From NCBI GenBank assembly GCA_039619475.1, contig CM077116.1, forward strand, positions 278,457,258 to 278,521,257: DNA of 64,000 nt, read 5' to 3'. A model generated the notes under the pieces. The model saw only the letters and a program-made list of their open reading frames with translations, had not been told where the DNA came from and ran no database searches. Each line of letters opens with the position of its first letter. The stretch's first letter is position 1. Made by a program: the position numbers and the translations under genes. Of this stretch, positions 23,143 through 35,599 are shown one piece after another. The stretch is from Icerya purchasi. Lineage: Eukaryota > Arthropoda > Insecta > Hemiptera > Monophlebidae.

Positions 23143-23580
23143 AATAAAAACATATTAATATTATGGCATTTAGTTTAAATTTTTCTTTTAATGATAAAAT
23201 AAAAAATATTAATATTTTAGAAATCCGATATTTTTTTTCAAATTAAAAAAGGAATATGCATTCATATAAAATCTTACTTCCTTTATGATCATTAAATATA
23301 TGACATAACCCCTTTCGTTCAAAATTTGTGTCACTCAATCAATATTCGTTTTCAAGGTATTTTCAATATTACGATTATTAAAACAAATTAATGCTAACGG
23401 CGCTAATATTATTAACTTTTTAAAAAAAAAAAAAAATATATATATATACATACACCTATATAACTCGCAGAGTTTGCCAGTTCAAATATAGTCAAAAAAT
23501 TAATAGAAAACCGATTAGTTTTGACGTTACGTTCTGCACGAACCGAAGAAAATATAGAAAAGTATTGAACTTACATATTT
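22450..23580. other. AT-rich non-coding stretch with (TA)n
   Basis: No gene. Holds a (TA)n microsatellite of about 55 bp at 23087-23140 and a shorter one near 23438. Confidence 0.4.
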
Positions 23581-23587
23581 TATTACC

Positions 23588-24953
23588 CAGAGGCGGCGTA
23601 AGGCGCGGGCGATGTGGGCGACTGCCTACGGACTCGCGGTCTAAGGGTTTATGCATTAGGTACTTAAAAGCCATGACCGCGACGAAAAAATTTTACTCGT
23701 CATAAAACGATAAATATAATTAGCAACTCTTCGAACTGTCAATTTTTTTTTTTAATTTAATTTTAATAAAGTACAATAGATAGATGTATGTCGAATTTGA
23801 GTGTTGCTGTGTCAGTCGTCGATTTACGAACGTTTTGGGCTGCCAGAGTAAACTAATCAAACATATAGATCACAATAGAAGAAAACGTTATCGTATTTCT
23901 TGCTGTGTCACTGGAACGACTGGAGAACATTTAACTAATGCAATATTGGGAAAGCTTGAAAAAAATGGCTTATAAATATTCAAAACTGTCATGGCCCCAA
24001 GGATACGACAATGGCGCAAATATGGTGGGGCGTAAATGGTAGAGTTAAAATTCGAATATTAAATATTAATCCCAGGGCATTTTTTATACCCTGCAGTTGT
24101 CATAGCTGGCATCTGCTGCTGTTGGTAGACGTAGCTAATTCTTCTGTGACAGCGAAAACCTTTTGGTTTTATTCAGAAAATTTCTTTGCTATTTTCAAGT
24201 TCCAGCAAACGCTGGAAATTAATCAAAAAGACAAATTAAAGCTTGCTACGAAGCCTTTATCAGACACAAGTTGGGAAAGTAAAATCGAAGCAGTGAAGGC
24301 CGTATTATTGCAATTTCATGATGATGTTGAACGCATCGGAAGCTTAAAAAATCAAACTGAACAATCTGGCACACTCAGTTATTGTGATTCGGTTTTAAAC
24401 GAAATGCTCAGTTTAGAATTGATATCATATCACAGTCCCCCAAAAGCCGGTATGAAATAGATTTTTTTTTGAATACTATGATTGATTCTATAATAAGCAA
24501 TATGATTTCAAGATTTATTTCATTTAATCGACGTTTTGAAAATTTTGGTTCTCTCTGTGATCTGAACAAGTTAAAAAGTATACTCCTAAAGAGCAATTAT
24601 TAAAAAACTGTCAAGATTTACACACTGTCCTGCGAGTGGGTGAGAGTAGCGACTTCCAACCTTACGAATTGTATGAAGAATTAATAACAATGTTCTCCCA
24701 AATGTACCCAACTTCATTAAAGATGTGATATGTACATCTGCTCCAATACATAATAGAAAATAGCTTGAAAGAAATTTACCCAAATATGTACATAGTCATT
24801 TGAATTTTGCTAACAAATACTGGTAAGTATGAATAAAAATTGGTCAGTGGCAGCTGTTTTTTATTTTACAAAATCCGTCTTTTTGCGGCACCAGAGGGCC
24901 TCGCAAAATGTACCTTGCCACCACATAAAATTTAGGTCTTGCCCCGCCACTGG
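23588..24953 (+). pseudogene. hAT transposon relic with ZMYM1-like (DUF4371) transposase
   Basis: The left edge CAGAGGCGGCGTAAGG and right edge GCCCCGCCACTG look like diverged hAT ends. In between, a broken + strand frame reads VTGTTGEHLTNAILGKLEKN, then PQGYDNGANMVG (the block with the second catalytic Asp), then NINPRAFFIPCSCHSWHL and KPLSDTSWESKIEAVKA, the order seen in DUF4371/ZMYM1-like transposases. Further pieces (SDFQPYELYEEL, KEIYPN) run to about 24825. There are stops after MVG, after AGMK at 24458 and later, and the C-terminal dimerisation part is lost. The flanks share ATTACC but no clean 8-bp duplication. Confidence 0.75.
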
Positions 24954-24959
24954 TCTCAT

Positions 24960-25770
24960 TACCGTATATTTGTTTAATGACTGACTCGCAAAGAGCATCC
25001 CAAAGCGACATATTCGACATTTTTATTCGCAAGCGTTCGATCGAAAATTCATTGTACCCCCCTTCGAAACATCAGACATCTTTCGTATTCCTGGAAGCTC
25101 TATTCCTGGAAGCTCTGTTCCAATTTCGTCTACTTCAGCCGTACTCAGTTATTCAAAAGATCGGATAATAGTTCGATTTTTTGCCTGTGACACCGTACAA
25201 ATCATTTATACCCTTAGAGCATCTGGGCACCACGGTAATTGCTAGCCCTGTGACTCATCCACGGAAATCTAGTAGTACGTCAACGGAAATAAAATCACAA
25301 ATAAAGGCTAATTGTTTTTGCATCGCGATAGAACCGCCGAATACTTAATTTGAGACGATAAAAAAAAAAAGAAATCAAATTACGAGAGGAAACGTGGTGA
25401 GACCCGTTTATGTTTCACTTCGCACTACGACTAAGATTAACCTTGTTATAGTCTTCCATTCGTAAGCTAACACATGTAACAACAAATCCTAAATTCGTTG
25501 AAAAGTGTTTCGGTTTTATAGATGTTATTTTATCGTGACCGATCGTTGTGTTTAATTCTTGTATGGGGTGTTTTTGAACTAGTACTTCCTTCACGTTGCG
25601 TCCCGAAGAAAATGCTTTAATCTCGGGGGGGGGGGGCTGCAGTCTCGGAGAAATATCAGTTATGCGAGGAAAGAACGAATTTTTCGAAAACGCTGATACT
25701 CTACCTTTTCATTGCGGTCAATTGGGAAAATCTTTCGAGTTAACGAAACATTTAAAATCTACGCATTTGC
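24960..25770. other. Non-coding stretch
   Basis: No gene recognised. A G9 run occurs near 25625. A 60-codon frame at 25596-25778 has no domain. Confidence 0.35.
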
Positions 25771-25779
25771 AAAACTGAT

Positions 25780-26650
25780 TGTATATGGCGCCAAAAATCG
25801 CGTGGCTAGCCCCGATCGCAATTAACGTGTTGTATACACATAGCTGCGTGAAGTATCAGCGGACCACGACCGCTTTCGTAAATTAGGTTAATAAAAAAAC
25901 ACAACAAGGCCGCTGCCTCCCCCCATCGCAGAAAAGTGCCATTTTCGTCTGCACTCGTTCATTTTACGATTTCTCCGACAATCCTTTGAAACACTTTCGA
26001 GTTCCCTTTTCGTGTTATTTTTCTTCTTCTTTCGCTATCTATCCTTAACAACAAAACTGCGTTTTCCTCACTACTAGTAACAATCGAATTATTTGGCAAT
26101 TTTGCATTCGTATCGTTCTGTTGTGGCTATTCGCGTCTACCATTTAGTCGATCGATAAAATGTTATTAAAACGGCGCTGTGATACGTAATGTGTGTGTGC
26201 GTGTGTTTTTATTTTTTGCCAAACGATAAGGCAGTCGGATCGCGTTGCCCGACATCGGACTAAATTAGTCGGCGACTTTCATGTGTCGTTCTTCGCGGAT
26301 TTTTCTACTAGTATTACGCAATCTACGCGAATCTCTTCCATTTATATGCAATTTAGCTAACATGGTAATTTCTCGGTAAGATGTTTAGGATTTTTCTTTG
26401 CTCCGAAAGTTTTTCCATACTCTTCTACACTAAATAAACCCAAGACTCCGGGTAACCCTTCTCCTTTTGTGGTATTGAAATTTTGCAGAAATTTTCTAGA
26501 AAAAAATTCAACAACTGCTGGAGGGCTAAAAATCTTAGGAAATTTTCGCAGTATTTTTCTTTTACCGCTTATCCGGTATGACTTTTGAGAATTCGCGAAT
26601 CTCCGAATGCCGGTTTTTGATTTTACCGATGTATAGAGCTTATCATTGTG
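25780..26650 (+). promoter_or_regulatory. CpG-rich stretch, candidate promoter / 5' UTR of the Fe65-like gene
   Basis: CG dinucleotides are frequent from about 25790 to 26350 (CGATCGATAA, GGATCGCGTTGCCCG, TTCGCGGATT) against a CG-poor background. The stretch lies 0.4-0.9 kb upstream of a candidate first coding exon at 26740. Position and composition suggest a promoter and untranslated leader, but no TATA box or initiator can be fixed. Confidence 0.3.
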
Positions 26651-26739
26651 TGAACTTTGACACTGAGTTGCTAGGCCGTACTGGATATTATTAAGATTTT
26701 TTGTCCGCAGCCTAAAATTGGTACTAACTTAAAACGTAA

Positions 26740-26825
26740 ATGGAGACTAACAATGATCAGGCCTCTCCTCGAAGTAGTGGAGTAAACTATGTAGCTTCCG
26801 AGGCGAGTCTGTTGGAATTTATAGA
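26740..26825 (+). CDS. Fe65: Candidate first coding exon of Fe65-like gene
   Basis: An ATG at 26740 opens a frame beginning METNNDQASPRSSG and reaching LLEFIE before running into a stop at 26848. A possible acceptor (GTCCGCAG, ending 26710) lies upstream, so a non-coding exon could precede it. A donor at 26826 (AGA|GTACCG) would leave two bases of a codon, and the next exon at 32273 supplies exactly one, giving Glu. No other GT in the frame fits that phase. The acidic, Ser-rich composition resembles the N-terminal region of adaptor proteins, but this part of Fe65 is poorly conserved, so there is no homology support. The donor is weak. Confidence 0.35.
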
Positions 26826-26850
26826 GTACCGGAAGAGAGATCCCGCCTAA

Positions 26851-27000
26851 AATCTGATCATTCCATTATGGAACTAAATAATCAATTCGCAAATAAACTT
26901 TGTTTTTTTTTTTTTTTTTGGCCTGGCGTAAAACCATCTAATACTCCATAATAAGTAAATTAAAAACACGAAATATACGGAATAAAATAATTATGTTTCG
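26851..27000. other. Intron 1 start, poly-T
   Basis: Only a T18 run at about 26903-26920; nothing else seen. Confidence 0.3.
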
Positions 27001-27078
27001 TAAATGCCGACTACTAGTTTAACTTGATCTATAATCATTGCAAATTATTACAGATCAAGTTAAACTAGACGACGTTTA
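27001..27078. ncRNA. Candidate hairpin, pre-miRNA-like
   Basis: CTAGTTTAACTTGATCT (27014-27030) is matched exactly by its reverse complement at 27052-27068, with a 21-nt loop. Below it, TAAATGCCG (27001-27009) pairs with CGACGTTTA (27070-27078) with one G-T wobble and one mismatch, across a small bulge (four bases against one). The size (78 nt), arm length of about 27 and small asymmetric bulge match an insect pre-miRNA. It lies in the first intron of the Fe65-like gene. I do not recognise the arm as a known miRNA. A perfect upper stem could instead mark a small inverted-repeat element. Confidence 0.4.
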
Positions 27079-27593
27079 TTAAATATAGCTGATTTATTAC
27101 TTTTTGTGAATTTATCAATTACAAAAATTTATTAAAATACGTATTTAATACATTAATAATGCCGCCAAAAAACTTAGTGCATCAAGAGTATGTGTTGTTA
27201 TGAAGGTTTGCAAGAAAAAGAAAAACCAATGTAAATGGCGAAATTAACCGAATTAACGTTGAAAGTAACCTTAAATTTTAGATTAATAGAAAAAAATACG
27301 GAACAGTCGTACGTTCATTTATACAGAGACTGAATTTCAAGGCTAAGATTTGGAAACAGGTCGCACATTGAATCGCGTTTTTAAAATAAATCAAAGGCAT
27401 TTTAGAAGTAGGGAAAAACGTTTTACAAACAGACGGCCTAATAGAAAATAACACTACTCGTTACGTTGAAAGTTCTCTACATACCTGACGATGATCGTTG
27501 ACGGGACTGACTTTATAATTTTAATTGATGGATAAAACATATAATTCTTTTTTTCTTTTCGGTAGGAGCTTATCCAGTGCGAAGAATTCCAAG

Positions 27594-28130
27594 TTATACG
27601 TAGAAAAGATTAGAAATCGAGGAAATAAAGGAAGCTAACAAAAAAACTATGGCATGACACAATAAGGAGTAGAAATACCAAGGCGCAAGATGATTGCAAT
27701 AAAGGGTAGCAGTTCTGAGTAAATAAAGGGATCTTTCAAATAAGACGTGATTCGCATCATAAGTACAGTTGAGCTGTGGAAGATCAAAGAGACACAAAAG
27801 GGACTGAACGAGAACTTGAAGTAGACTGTGATTAAACCGAATGTGAACTATGGAGGAAATAAAAGAGCTATCATTAGGAGAAAGATTGAACCAGTGAAAG
27901 GGGTAAGGACTGAATAGAAAAGTTGGGGAATAATAAGGAAGGATAGAAATCGGGTTAGAAATTATGACGGGAGCGATAAAAGATCCAGTAAAGACTTTGA
28001 ACAGCAATCCCACTTTTAAACCGATCATTGATTGTAGCCAAACCTGCCAACGAGTCAATCAACTCGTTGCCAGAAATGCCGTACAATGACTAGGAAAATC
28101 TATAATAGATCAATTAAGATAGAACGAGAT
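27594..28130 (-). pseudogene. Non-LTR retrotransposon RNase H end and C-terminal relic
   Basis: The minus strand reads YGISGNELIDSLAGLATIND near 28070-28030, the last RNase H block (canonical GI-GNE-AD). It continues in frame-broken form to SSIVHIRFNHSLLQV and CTYDANHVLFE, the region with the C-terminal His-containing motif. It is the same family as 10880-11460 and 53536-54400. The upstream RNase H core further right is too decayed to assign. Confidence 0.65.
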
Positions 28131-28139
28131 ACAAGAAAA

Positions 28140-30750
28140 TTGGATATCGAGGAATGAATATGAAAAACCGTTGGGCCGATGTAGAAAAGGGAGATGAGAT
28201 AGCTAATAAAACACTTTCCGAGGCAGACGATAGGAGGAACTTAGATATTATTAGTCAAGGATATAGAAAGGACCGCGTGTAAGATTGTCGTGGATTCGGC
28301 GAGGAAAATAGAGTAAAAGGAGGGAAGGTGGAACGATTCAGAATAGCTAAACGCGGGAGTAATGAAAGCGGCCCCGACCACAGCAACAGAATTCGAAGCT
28401 AGAGTGGGGATCAAACTTGACTGAATTCATTTCGCACGGTGACACGGGGGAAGGGATTTAATGTGCGGAGGAAAAGCAAATAATTTAGGAGAATATGTGA
28501 GTTTAAAGAAATTATAAGTGAAGAGAATGGTATGGTGAAGGAGAGAATAAAAGGAGAAAATTTCTTAAACCGAGAAGAGATCGAGGATAATGTAGGAATT
28601 TTGCGAGGAAAGAAGCACCAGTTATTGGAAATGAAGTGGTAGAATTTAGGAGTTTAAAAATAGTAACAGGATTAGAGTAGTCTTTCACTTAGAAAAAGTT
28701 TTCGGATAAAAAATGAATTGAAGCCAATTTTTGCGAAAATGGCTGAAAGTGGAGAGGAGTTAAGTGAACCAAGATACACAGATGAAAACATGAGCTTTGG
28801 ATAATCATGTTGGGAGAAGGAATTCAGAAGCTCAAATCAAAACACTAACGTGTTTCGAAGAATCAATAGTTTCATATGTAGCGCTGTTAATGTTTTCAAT
28901 TAAAATATTCCCCGTTTGCGTTTATTTATCAATAAGAATTAGAATTGAAAACAGAAATGGATAATGCCGTAAGTTGAAAGAAACTTTGTCGGATCGAGGA
29001 AAACATTGTTCGGTTAAAGAATGATGTTTCCGAAACTGTTATTATTTTTATTTCATTATCAATTTACCGGTTTTGTCGAGTTTTTTCTCTTACAGCTTTT
29101 TTATTTTTCTCGTGATTACAATAATTTTTTTTTTTTTGTTTTTTTTAAACGGTTTTCCGGTTTTATGAACGTCGCGTTCGTTTTGGTGGTAACTAGCTCT
29201 GCTTAATCATGTCGGTACAGTGATGAAGTTCGACTAGGACACGCGGGCTCACATGATTAATAAACCGGCGGACTAAAAAAAGTTATCGGTCCTTACCCTG
29301 GGCGTGCCAGCGGCCTTGACCCACCAACATTAAAAATTAAGAGATAGAACTAAATAGCCAAGCGGTCAGAAATGGAAAGAACAAAAGACAGCAGCAACGG
29401 AATAACTGAAGGCAATGGGAAAGAAAGGATATAGGTAGCGTTAAAGGGAGTAGGAAGACCCAAAGCTAAAAGTTGGACGTAAAGAAAGGAGCGTTCGTTG
29501 GAGAGTGCAGAACATTCGAGAAGGTTTATTAGACAAAGACAAGTTATTGTACATTTTATTTTAATTTTTTCCCCTTGTTTAGTTAAATTAATTATTACTT
29601 GAGACGCGATAATTACGGCCTATCTTTAATTTATTTTTACGAATTTTAACGTGTTTTTAGAGGTTAGAAATTCTGGAGAAGCTAACTGAACTTACCTCTC
29701 GTTCACTTGATATTGAACTGCTGTTTTTTTATAGTACAATGTTGTTTTTGCCTGTTACAATAATGAAATATTTTTAAATTTCTTCGATAAGGACGTTTCG
29801 AAAATATTTCGCTAATTATAAACCAAAATCCACACGCCATAAAATTTAAACGCCAAGATCAGTGTGCCAGCAAATAAGTACACCTCGGATTTAACTTCAG
29901 TGAACAATTAACAAGGTTTAGTGATTGAAGCAGCGCGAGAGAGTGAGGGTTGACTAGCAAAGCGAGCAGAGACAAAGAAGTCCCCTGGTATTTATTAAAA
30001 TTATTTTTAAAATTGTGATTTCAATTTGATTATTGTTGAGTTGGATTTAATTAACCGCTTTTCCGAGACATAAGTTTTTATTGGACTTTTCTTAATAATA
30101 TTTTTCACGTGTGTTTTTAGGAGAGCTGCAAGCGAAATTTGATACAGTGGCCCTAATAAAAAAAAGAACCTGCACACGATATTTGGATATATTTGTTAAA
30201 AATGAAACAATTTTATGCATTGTTTTAATTACGTGTACTACAGATAGTGTTATAAATGTTATCAATGGCGTGCCAAAGCTTTACAAACTAGGAGGGGGGC
30301 ACTGATACCTCTGCTTTACCAGGAATGTAATTACAAGAACAGTCTTCATGTTCACGTTCAGGCTTATTTTCATTAATTTTTTTTTCTTCTTTTACTGTTA
30401 ACACTCTGTATTTTCTCGGCGGCTTATCTTTTCATACCGATTTTTCTTTAACGCACTCTCTTGTGGCACTTATTAGGAATATTTTGGCACACCGATTTGA
30501 TACGCCGCAAGCAATTATTTTGGTAAGATTTTTCATTGTTATGAACGCGTTTTTAAAAGTTTACGCTGATTGTTAATGGTTTATTTACTGTCCAGTGGAA
30601 CTTCGCTTTATATTACCTGATATTCATGATCAGAAGAATATTATACAATTGCATATTATTATTTTATGTTACTTGATATTCATAGTTAAAGGAAAATGTA
30701 CGGTTTGTAAAAAATGAATCAAAGTAATACGTGTGACCGGTTCAGAAATT
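28140..30750. other. Intronic non-coding stretch
   Basis: A purine-rich part (28140-28850) may be older leftovers of the adjoining retrotransposon, but no domain is readable. Frames at 29021-29206 and 30111-30305 have no recognisable domain. Nothing else is seen. Confidence 0.35.
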
Positions 30751-30771
30751 TACTCCCTTGCCCTTGAATTA

Positions 30772-31480
30772 TTTTTCTCTTTCATTCACCAATGACGTTC
30801 TCATTTATTCCTCTCAGTACAATATTTCAAGGGCCAGCTATCAACTTCAAAATCACTTAATCTTATTGCAAACCGCTTTATCAAATATCAATCCCCCTCT
30901 AAATGTTCTACTGTAGTCTTTGCTTTTCGCCCATTTTGATACTTCTTTAATTTTCTTCGAATCAAATAATGTCCCAATCCCCCTTGCTTCCTCTTTTTGT
31001 TATTTCAGTATCTTTCTGGATAGTCGTTTTTCATTAATCGCATCGGTCATCTATACTTACCATCGTTCAAATGGCTCAACCTGGTGAAGTCCCTCTCCCA
31101 CACTTAAAGGTGATCTCATGATCTTGTTTATGTTTTATAAATTCGTTTTCCGTTCTACCCTTGATTACTGTGGTCTTATTTAAGGAAATTCTTCCAGATA
31201 AACTCGACAGTATCCAAAATACGCTCTCTGTCTCTGCCTTGAAACCCGAAAAATTACTCCGATCCCCGTTTCACAAGCGTAATCCCACATTTCTCCTTCT
31301 TTCATTTGAAGGCCTTATCTTCTTATTAAATGTTTTCTCTTATCCATCCTGATTTCTTCTTACTCCCCTATCACCACAATTGGCGATTTTCCGGCAATAA
31401 AACTCCAACAGTGTCGCTCATCTCTGCTTCTATCTCCTTCCATTTTTACCATATACTTGGATGATGGACAAAGAAATGCA
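30772..31480 (+). pseudogene. Non-LTR reverse transcriptase relic, palm to thumb
   Basis: The + strand reads FTNDVLIYSSQYNISRA at the position of the catalytic (Y/F)ADD box, with the first Asp changed to Asn. It goes on with LQNHLILLQTALSNINPPLN, then NNVPIPLASSFCYFSIFLDS and, in broken frames, DPMILFMFYK and LDYCGLI, the order seen in jockey-type RT C-terminal halves. Several stops interrupt it. It may belong to the same family as the RNase H relics at 10.9, 27.6 and 53.5 kb. Confidence 0.65.
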
Positions 31481-31489
31481 AGATGAAAA

Positions 31490-32270
31490 AGCATAATAGC
31501 CCGTGCAAAAATAAAAATTAGAAGGTTCTGTTAGGATAGATATTCAAAAAGAGAACATGGTTGAAATCACAGAAAACTTCATCGTTCGGGTGAAGAGAGA
31601 AAAAATGTAACAGAAAACGAAAGCGAGAAGAAGGTAATAAAACATGCGTAAGCGAAAACTCGGTAGCAAAATATAAAATTAAGGAAAATCATAGGATCAC
31701 GGCTAGAAAGATTAGTCACGCAGACAGAAAAATAGATTATTAGAAAAGGATGAAACAAAGATGTCAGACTGGAATCTAGAATGGAACATTTATGAAAAAG
31801 GGGGTTTGAACCGGAACTTTAGAAAGAAAAGCACGCGAAGAAGCAGCAACTCGATCCAGAGCATCTGTACGGTCGTATGACTAGGTATACACAACAAAAA
31901 GTCCATATAATCGAATACAGTGAAGAAAGACTGTACATGTGAGCGTGTTTATGAAAGAAATGATGAAAACACAAGAATTTAGTGGGAAGAAGAGAACGTA
32001 CGGTTTTAAGGACACTCATGGAGTCACAAAGCTTCAACAGGACTTCTCAAACCATCAATGTGGCCATAGTCGTATTGGATGATGGGACGGCATTTTTCTC
32101 GGATCAGTTCTGAATCTGTTAATAATACCTTCCATACGGAAAAAATGCGATGATAAAATTGAAAATTCATAGTTTACACGTTCTATTGCGCAGTGCTTTG
32201 GTAGTGTTTTAAAATTGGTATACATCGTTGTTAAATACTTATAATTATTATTATTATTAATTTGTTGTTT
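31490..32270. other. Intronic stretch without recognised feature
   Basis: A purine-rich tract (31480-31990) of unknown origin is followed by ordinary intron sequence up to the acceptor at 32271. Confidence 0.35.
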
Positions 32271-32272
32271 AG

Positions 32273-32452
32273 AAATGTGGGCGTAAGTGCGAATATCGGC
32301 GGTAATTTAAATTATTCAACGGCATCAGTGGAAAATACTCCTAAAATGGGCAGATCATCGTTAGATTTAACCGGATCAAATTCAATAAAACATTTCGCCA
32401 AACCAGATCTTATAGAAAATACCACAGAAAATCAGTCCAGACTGCAAGATAG
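32273..32452 (+). CDS. Fe65: Fe65-like gene, N-terminal exon
   Basis: Flanked by an acceptor TTGTTGTTTAG and a strong donor AG|GTAAGT, this 180-base exon starts with the last base of a codon and ends with two bases of the next. The product reads NVGVSANIGGNLNYSTASVE, then GRSSLDLTGSNSIKHFAKPD, and ends with SRLQD. The region is polar and Ser/Asn-rich with no domain, in line with the disordered N-terminus of Fe65 proteins. The two trailing bases plus the first base of the exon at 39218 give Ser, so the phase to the WW-coding exon is kept. Its assignment rests on phase, good splice sites and coding-like sequence, not on homology. Confidence 0.65.
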
Positions 32453-32459
32453 GTAAGTA

Positions 32460-33420
32460 AATCTTCATTGTTATAGAATAGAAAATATTGACGTATATTT
32501 TTCTGATCCTTGGAAATATATAAATGCAATCGAAGTTTCAAATAAAATTATTATCATACCACGAAACAATTTTTAATATGTCGGCTTGATGTAACAAACA
32601 TTTACATTTCTTTTTTCTCTCTCTCTTAACTTTGTGGTTTTTTTGTAAAGTACGTCTTTTTTGTATACTTTATACACGACACAAACAAAAGGGTGATCTG
32701 TAAAAATCAAAAATAAGTTTTAAAAAAGTAAATGATATTATATGTCATATATATTTCAATTTTAATCACTCCGTACAAATTTGGATAATAATTAATTTTC
32801 TGTAAGCGTAAATACTTTCTATAATTGAAGTTTACCTACTTTTTAAAATTGATTGTACAACTAAATAAAGTGAAATAAAGATGATATGCTTTGTTAAGAT
32901 TATGGTTCTCTGTACATCAATATAGTCACCAATTGCAATTATTATTTGTTGTAAATCTCTTCTCTCGTTTATTTATTTCTTTTTTCTGAAACGATAGTTT
33001 CAACTTCATTTAAATAAGCTAAACGGGTAAAAAGGCAAATAGAAAAATTCTCTTATCGTTAAATACATTTTTATGAAAGAAGAGCTATATCTTACAAACG
33101 ATGACAGCATAAATGCAACGCAATCTGTATAGAAATCGTCCACAATAACTAGAAATTCGACCTAAAAGTTTAATGTCTATAGCGATGTAAGTCACGAAGA
33201 GTCAGATTTAAGTCACTCTCGGGTCTATATTATTTAAAAAAAAACTAAGTGTCGGAGAAATCTGGAATGAAGATAGCTAAGAAATAGGAACTGTTTTCCC
33301 GAGTCTCATCATTGCCACTACTCTTAGTACGTTACGAACCTTAAAATTCCACAACTCCCGACGTTCTGCTTACACTGTAAGATTCGTCTGTTTTGACGCA
33401 AGTGCATTCAAGATAATGCA
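32460..33420. other. Start of intron 2, no recognised feature
   Basis: Ordinary AT-rich intron sequence. At 33427 a phrase CAGCGGTTTTTAATCTGTGG resembles a single hAT-type end, but no partner end is found. Confidence 0.35.
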
Positions 33421-33532
33421 GTAAACCAGCGGTTTTTAATCTGTGGTCCACAAAAAATTTAAAGAAATAATGAAACAAAATACAATGTTTTATGGTTAAT
33501 ATGCAATTTAAATTTATATAAAATTATACCGA

Positions 33533-33842
33533 CATGGGCGTCGCCAGCGGAGGGCAGGGGGGGCAGCTGCCCCCCCCCCCTGGGCCTTGAAACTTTTTAA
33601 TCAACTGGCCATAATGAGCATTCATAAGCGCATAATCATGAATAATTTGCCAGAAACCCACGAAAATTACGTTTTAATTAAGATTTTATTCTTGTTTAAT
33701 AAAATATTAGGCCTTTACAACTTATAAATTTTATTTTTTCTATAACTCACATCCTTTTTCTATCATCTTGCCCCCCCCCCCCGGCGGCTGGCAACTCATT
33801 TTTGCCCCCCCTCCCCTGGCCCATCGGCTGGCGACGCCCTTG
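33533..33842. mobile_element. hAT-type MITE, copy 2 (310 bp) with perfect 8-bp duplication
   Basis: The ends CATGGGCGTCGCCAGCGG and GGCTGGCGACGCCCTTG are inverted. TATACCGA flanks both sides (33525-33532 and 33843-33850). The interior matches the copy at 17824-18149 but lacks a short part near its middle. It contains two C-rich runs (around 33572 and 33772). It has no coding capacity. Confidence 0.92.
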
Positions 33843-33849
33843 TATACCG

Positions 33850-35590
33850 ATAAATATATTACCTCTCTATTCACCAAAATTTGACAAATATCTGATTATT
33901 TTCAATGAGTGCTCATGATTTATTTTCAAGAAATTAAATTTTGCATTACTTGCTTGGAAGGAGCTGCATGAAAATAAAATATTAAGGAACGGTTCGCATC
34001 GTGAAAAAGTAAAAGATGTAACTGACGTGGCGAACGTTAAACTTAATTTAATGAAGCAATTTCTATTTATAAACATAAAAGTAATAGAAAACTATTAGTG
34101 GTAATCGTAAACAGCAGCAACAGATAGTTTAGACCATACAGTGCTTTTAAATAAAATTGCTAATACTTTTGCATGAAATATTCTCCATGTTCTAAATGTT
34201 GATTTCATTTTGCTTGATTTAAAAAAAAAGTTTCAAGTTAACACTGCCTGATATACTTGCAAACGGATACGGGTAATTCTAAAAGTTTTAAATAAATTTA
34301 CAGTTAATAAAATCGAGTCTATCGTAAAAATAATGTACATTTATATAAAAATATCCCAGTATTAATTACCTATTTAAAATAGGTAAGTATAATAATAATG
34401 TAATAAGATGTGGTAGAATGGAATTAATGTGTCAGCAAAACTTAATTTAGATTTACACCTATTAATCAACCAGTATGAGAACATTGTAATTTGCAACATA
34501 AATATATTATATGAAAAAAAAAAAAAAGAAGGCGGCTGCTCAGTCGGAACTTGAATTAATGTTTTATTTCGACATGCATTTATGAATATGTTTTTCGTAA
34601 TATTGCAATAGGCGTAGATATACTTATGATGTACTAAAAATTTAACGGGGATAGTTAAAAATAAAAATTAACAGAAAAACGAGCATAAGAATAAAAAAAA
34701 TTAAACCAAATTATTCCAACACAATGATCTTTAAAACCAATGAAAAATTAATAGATTAAACATCGAACAAATTTTTTAGTAAGATATAAACTTTCAGTTA
34801 TAAAATATAGTAATTAAAAAATAGATTAATTAGAACTGCACATCGACAGTTTATTGTTCGATAATGTATAATAATACCAAAAAAAAAACGTTTATCTGTG
34901 CATGTGTTTATGAATGAGCTTCGGATTTTAGTAGGATTAGAGTAAATTAGATTTTTCAATGCAGAAACATATGGCTGATTTGTACGGAAAGAGAAGCATA
35001 AATCTGAAAAAAATTACAGATTTATTTTATTAATATATTATTTGAAAATGAATTCGGTACAATAGTAGTAGCAAATTTCTTTTTGTTATCTTGCTGTCGA
35101 GCAACAATTTCAAATTTAAAAATTTGGGAGATCATTGCGAAATTTAAATGCAACATAAGTAGTTTAGGGATGTAAAAGACAATTTAAACGAATTTTTAAA
35201 AAAAAAAGTTTATAGTAATAGCGAATAGTTGTACGGATGTAATGTAAAAAATTCCATTTTTCCGTGTATTTTATTTGCTGGTGAAGAATCATGGACTATA
35301 TAACCACAGCATTCTTAACTTATTGTGTTAAAAAGCATGACTCATCTGCTATGCATATTAAAAATATTCTAAAATGTGCATTACTCAGTTCAGTTCATAT
35401 TGTTTTACAATTAAACAGCGCGTACAGAAGAAAAAAAAAAAATAGCTCAAAATAATGAAAAAGTTAGGCATATTATTATAATGGGTACATTATTAATATT
35501 TTAATTAATTGCGTTAGGTTCTGCGATGGTTTTCAATTAACCATATGAGGAGGACATAATGAAACAGAAAAATCCTTTCAAAATACCATA
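33850..35590. other. Intron 2, AT-rich with no recognised feature
   Basis: A minus frame at 33867-34076 has no domain. Homopolymers only. Confidence 0.35.
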
Positions 35591-35599
35591 AATAATACC

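Noticed and set aside
30111..30305. Possible upstream exon following a TTTTTAG
   Set aside because: No domain, no fitting donor and no phase link to 32273.
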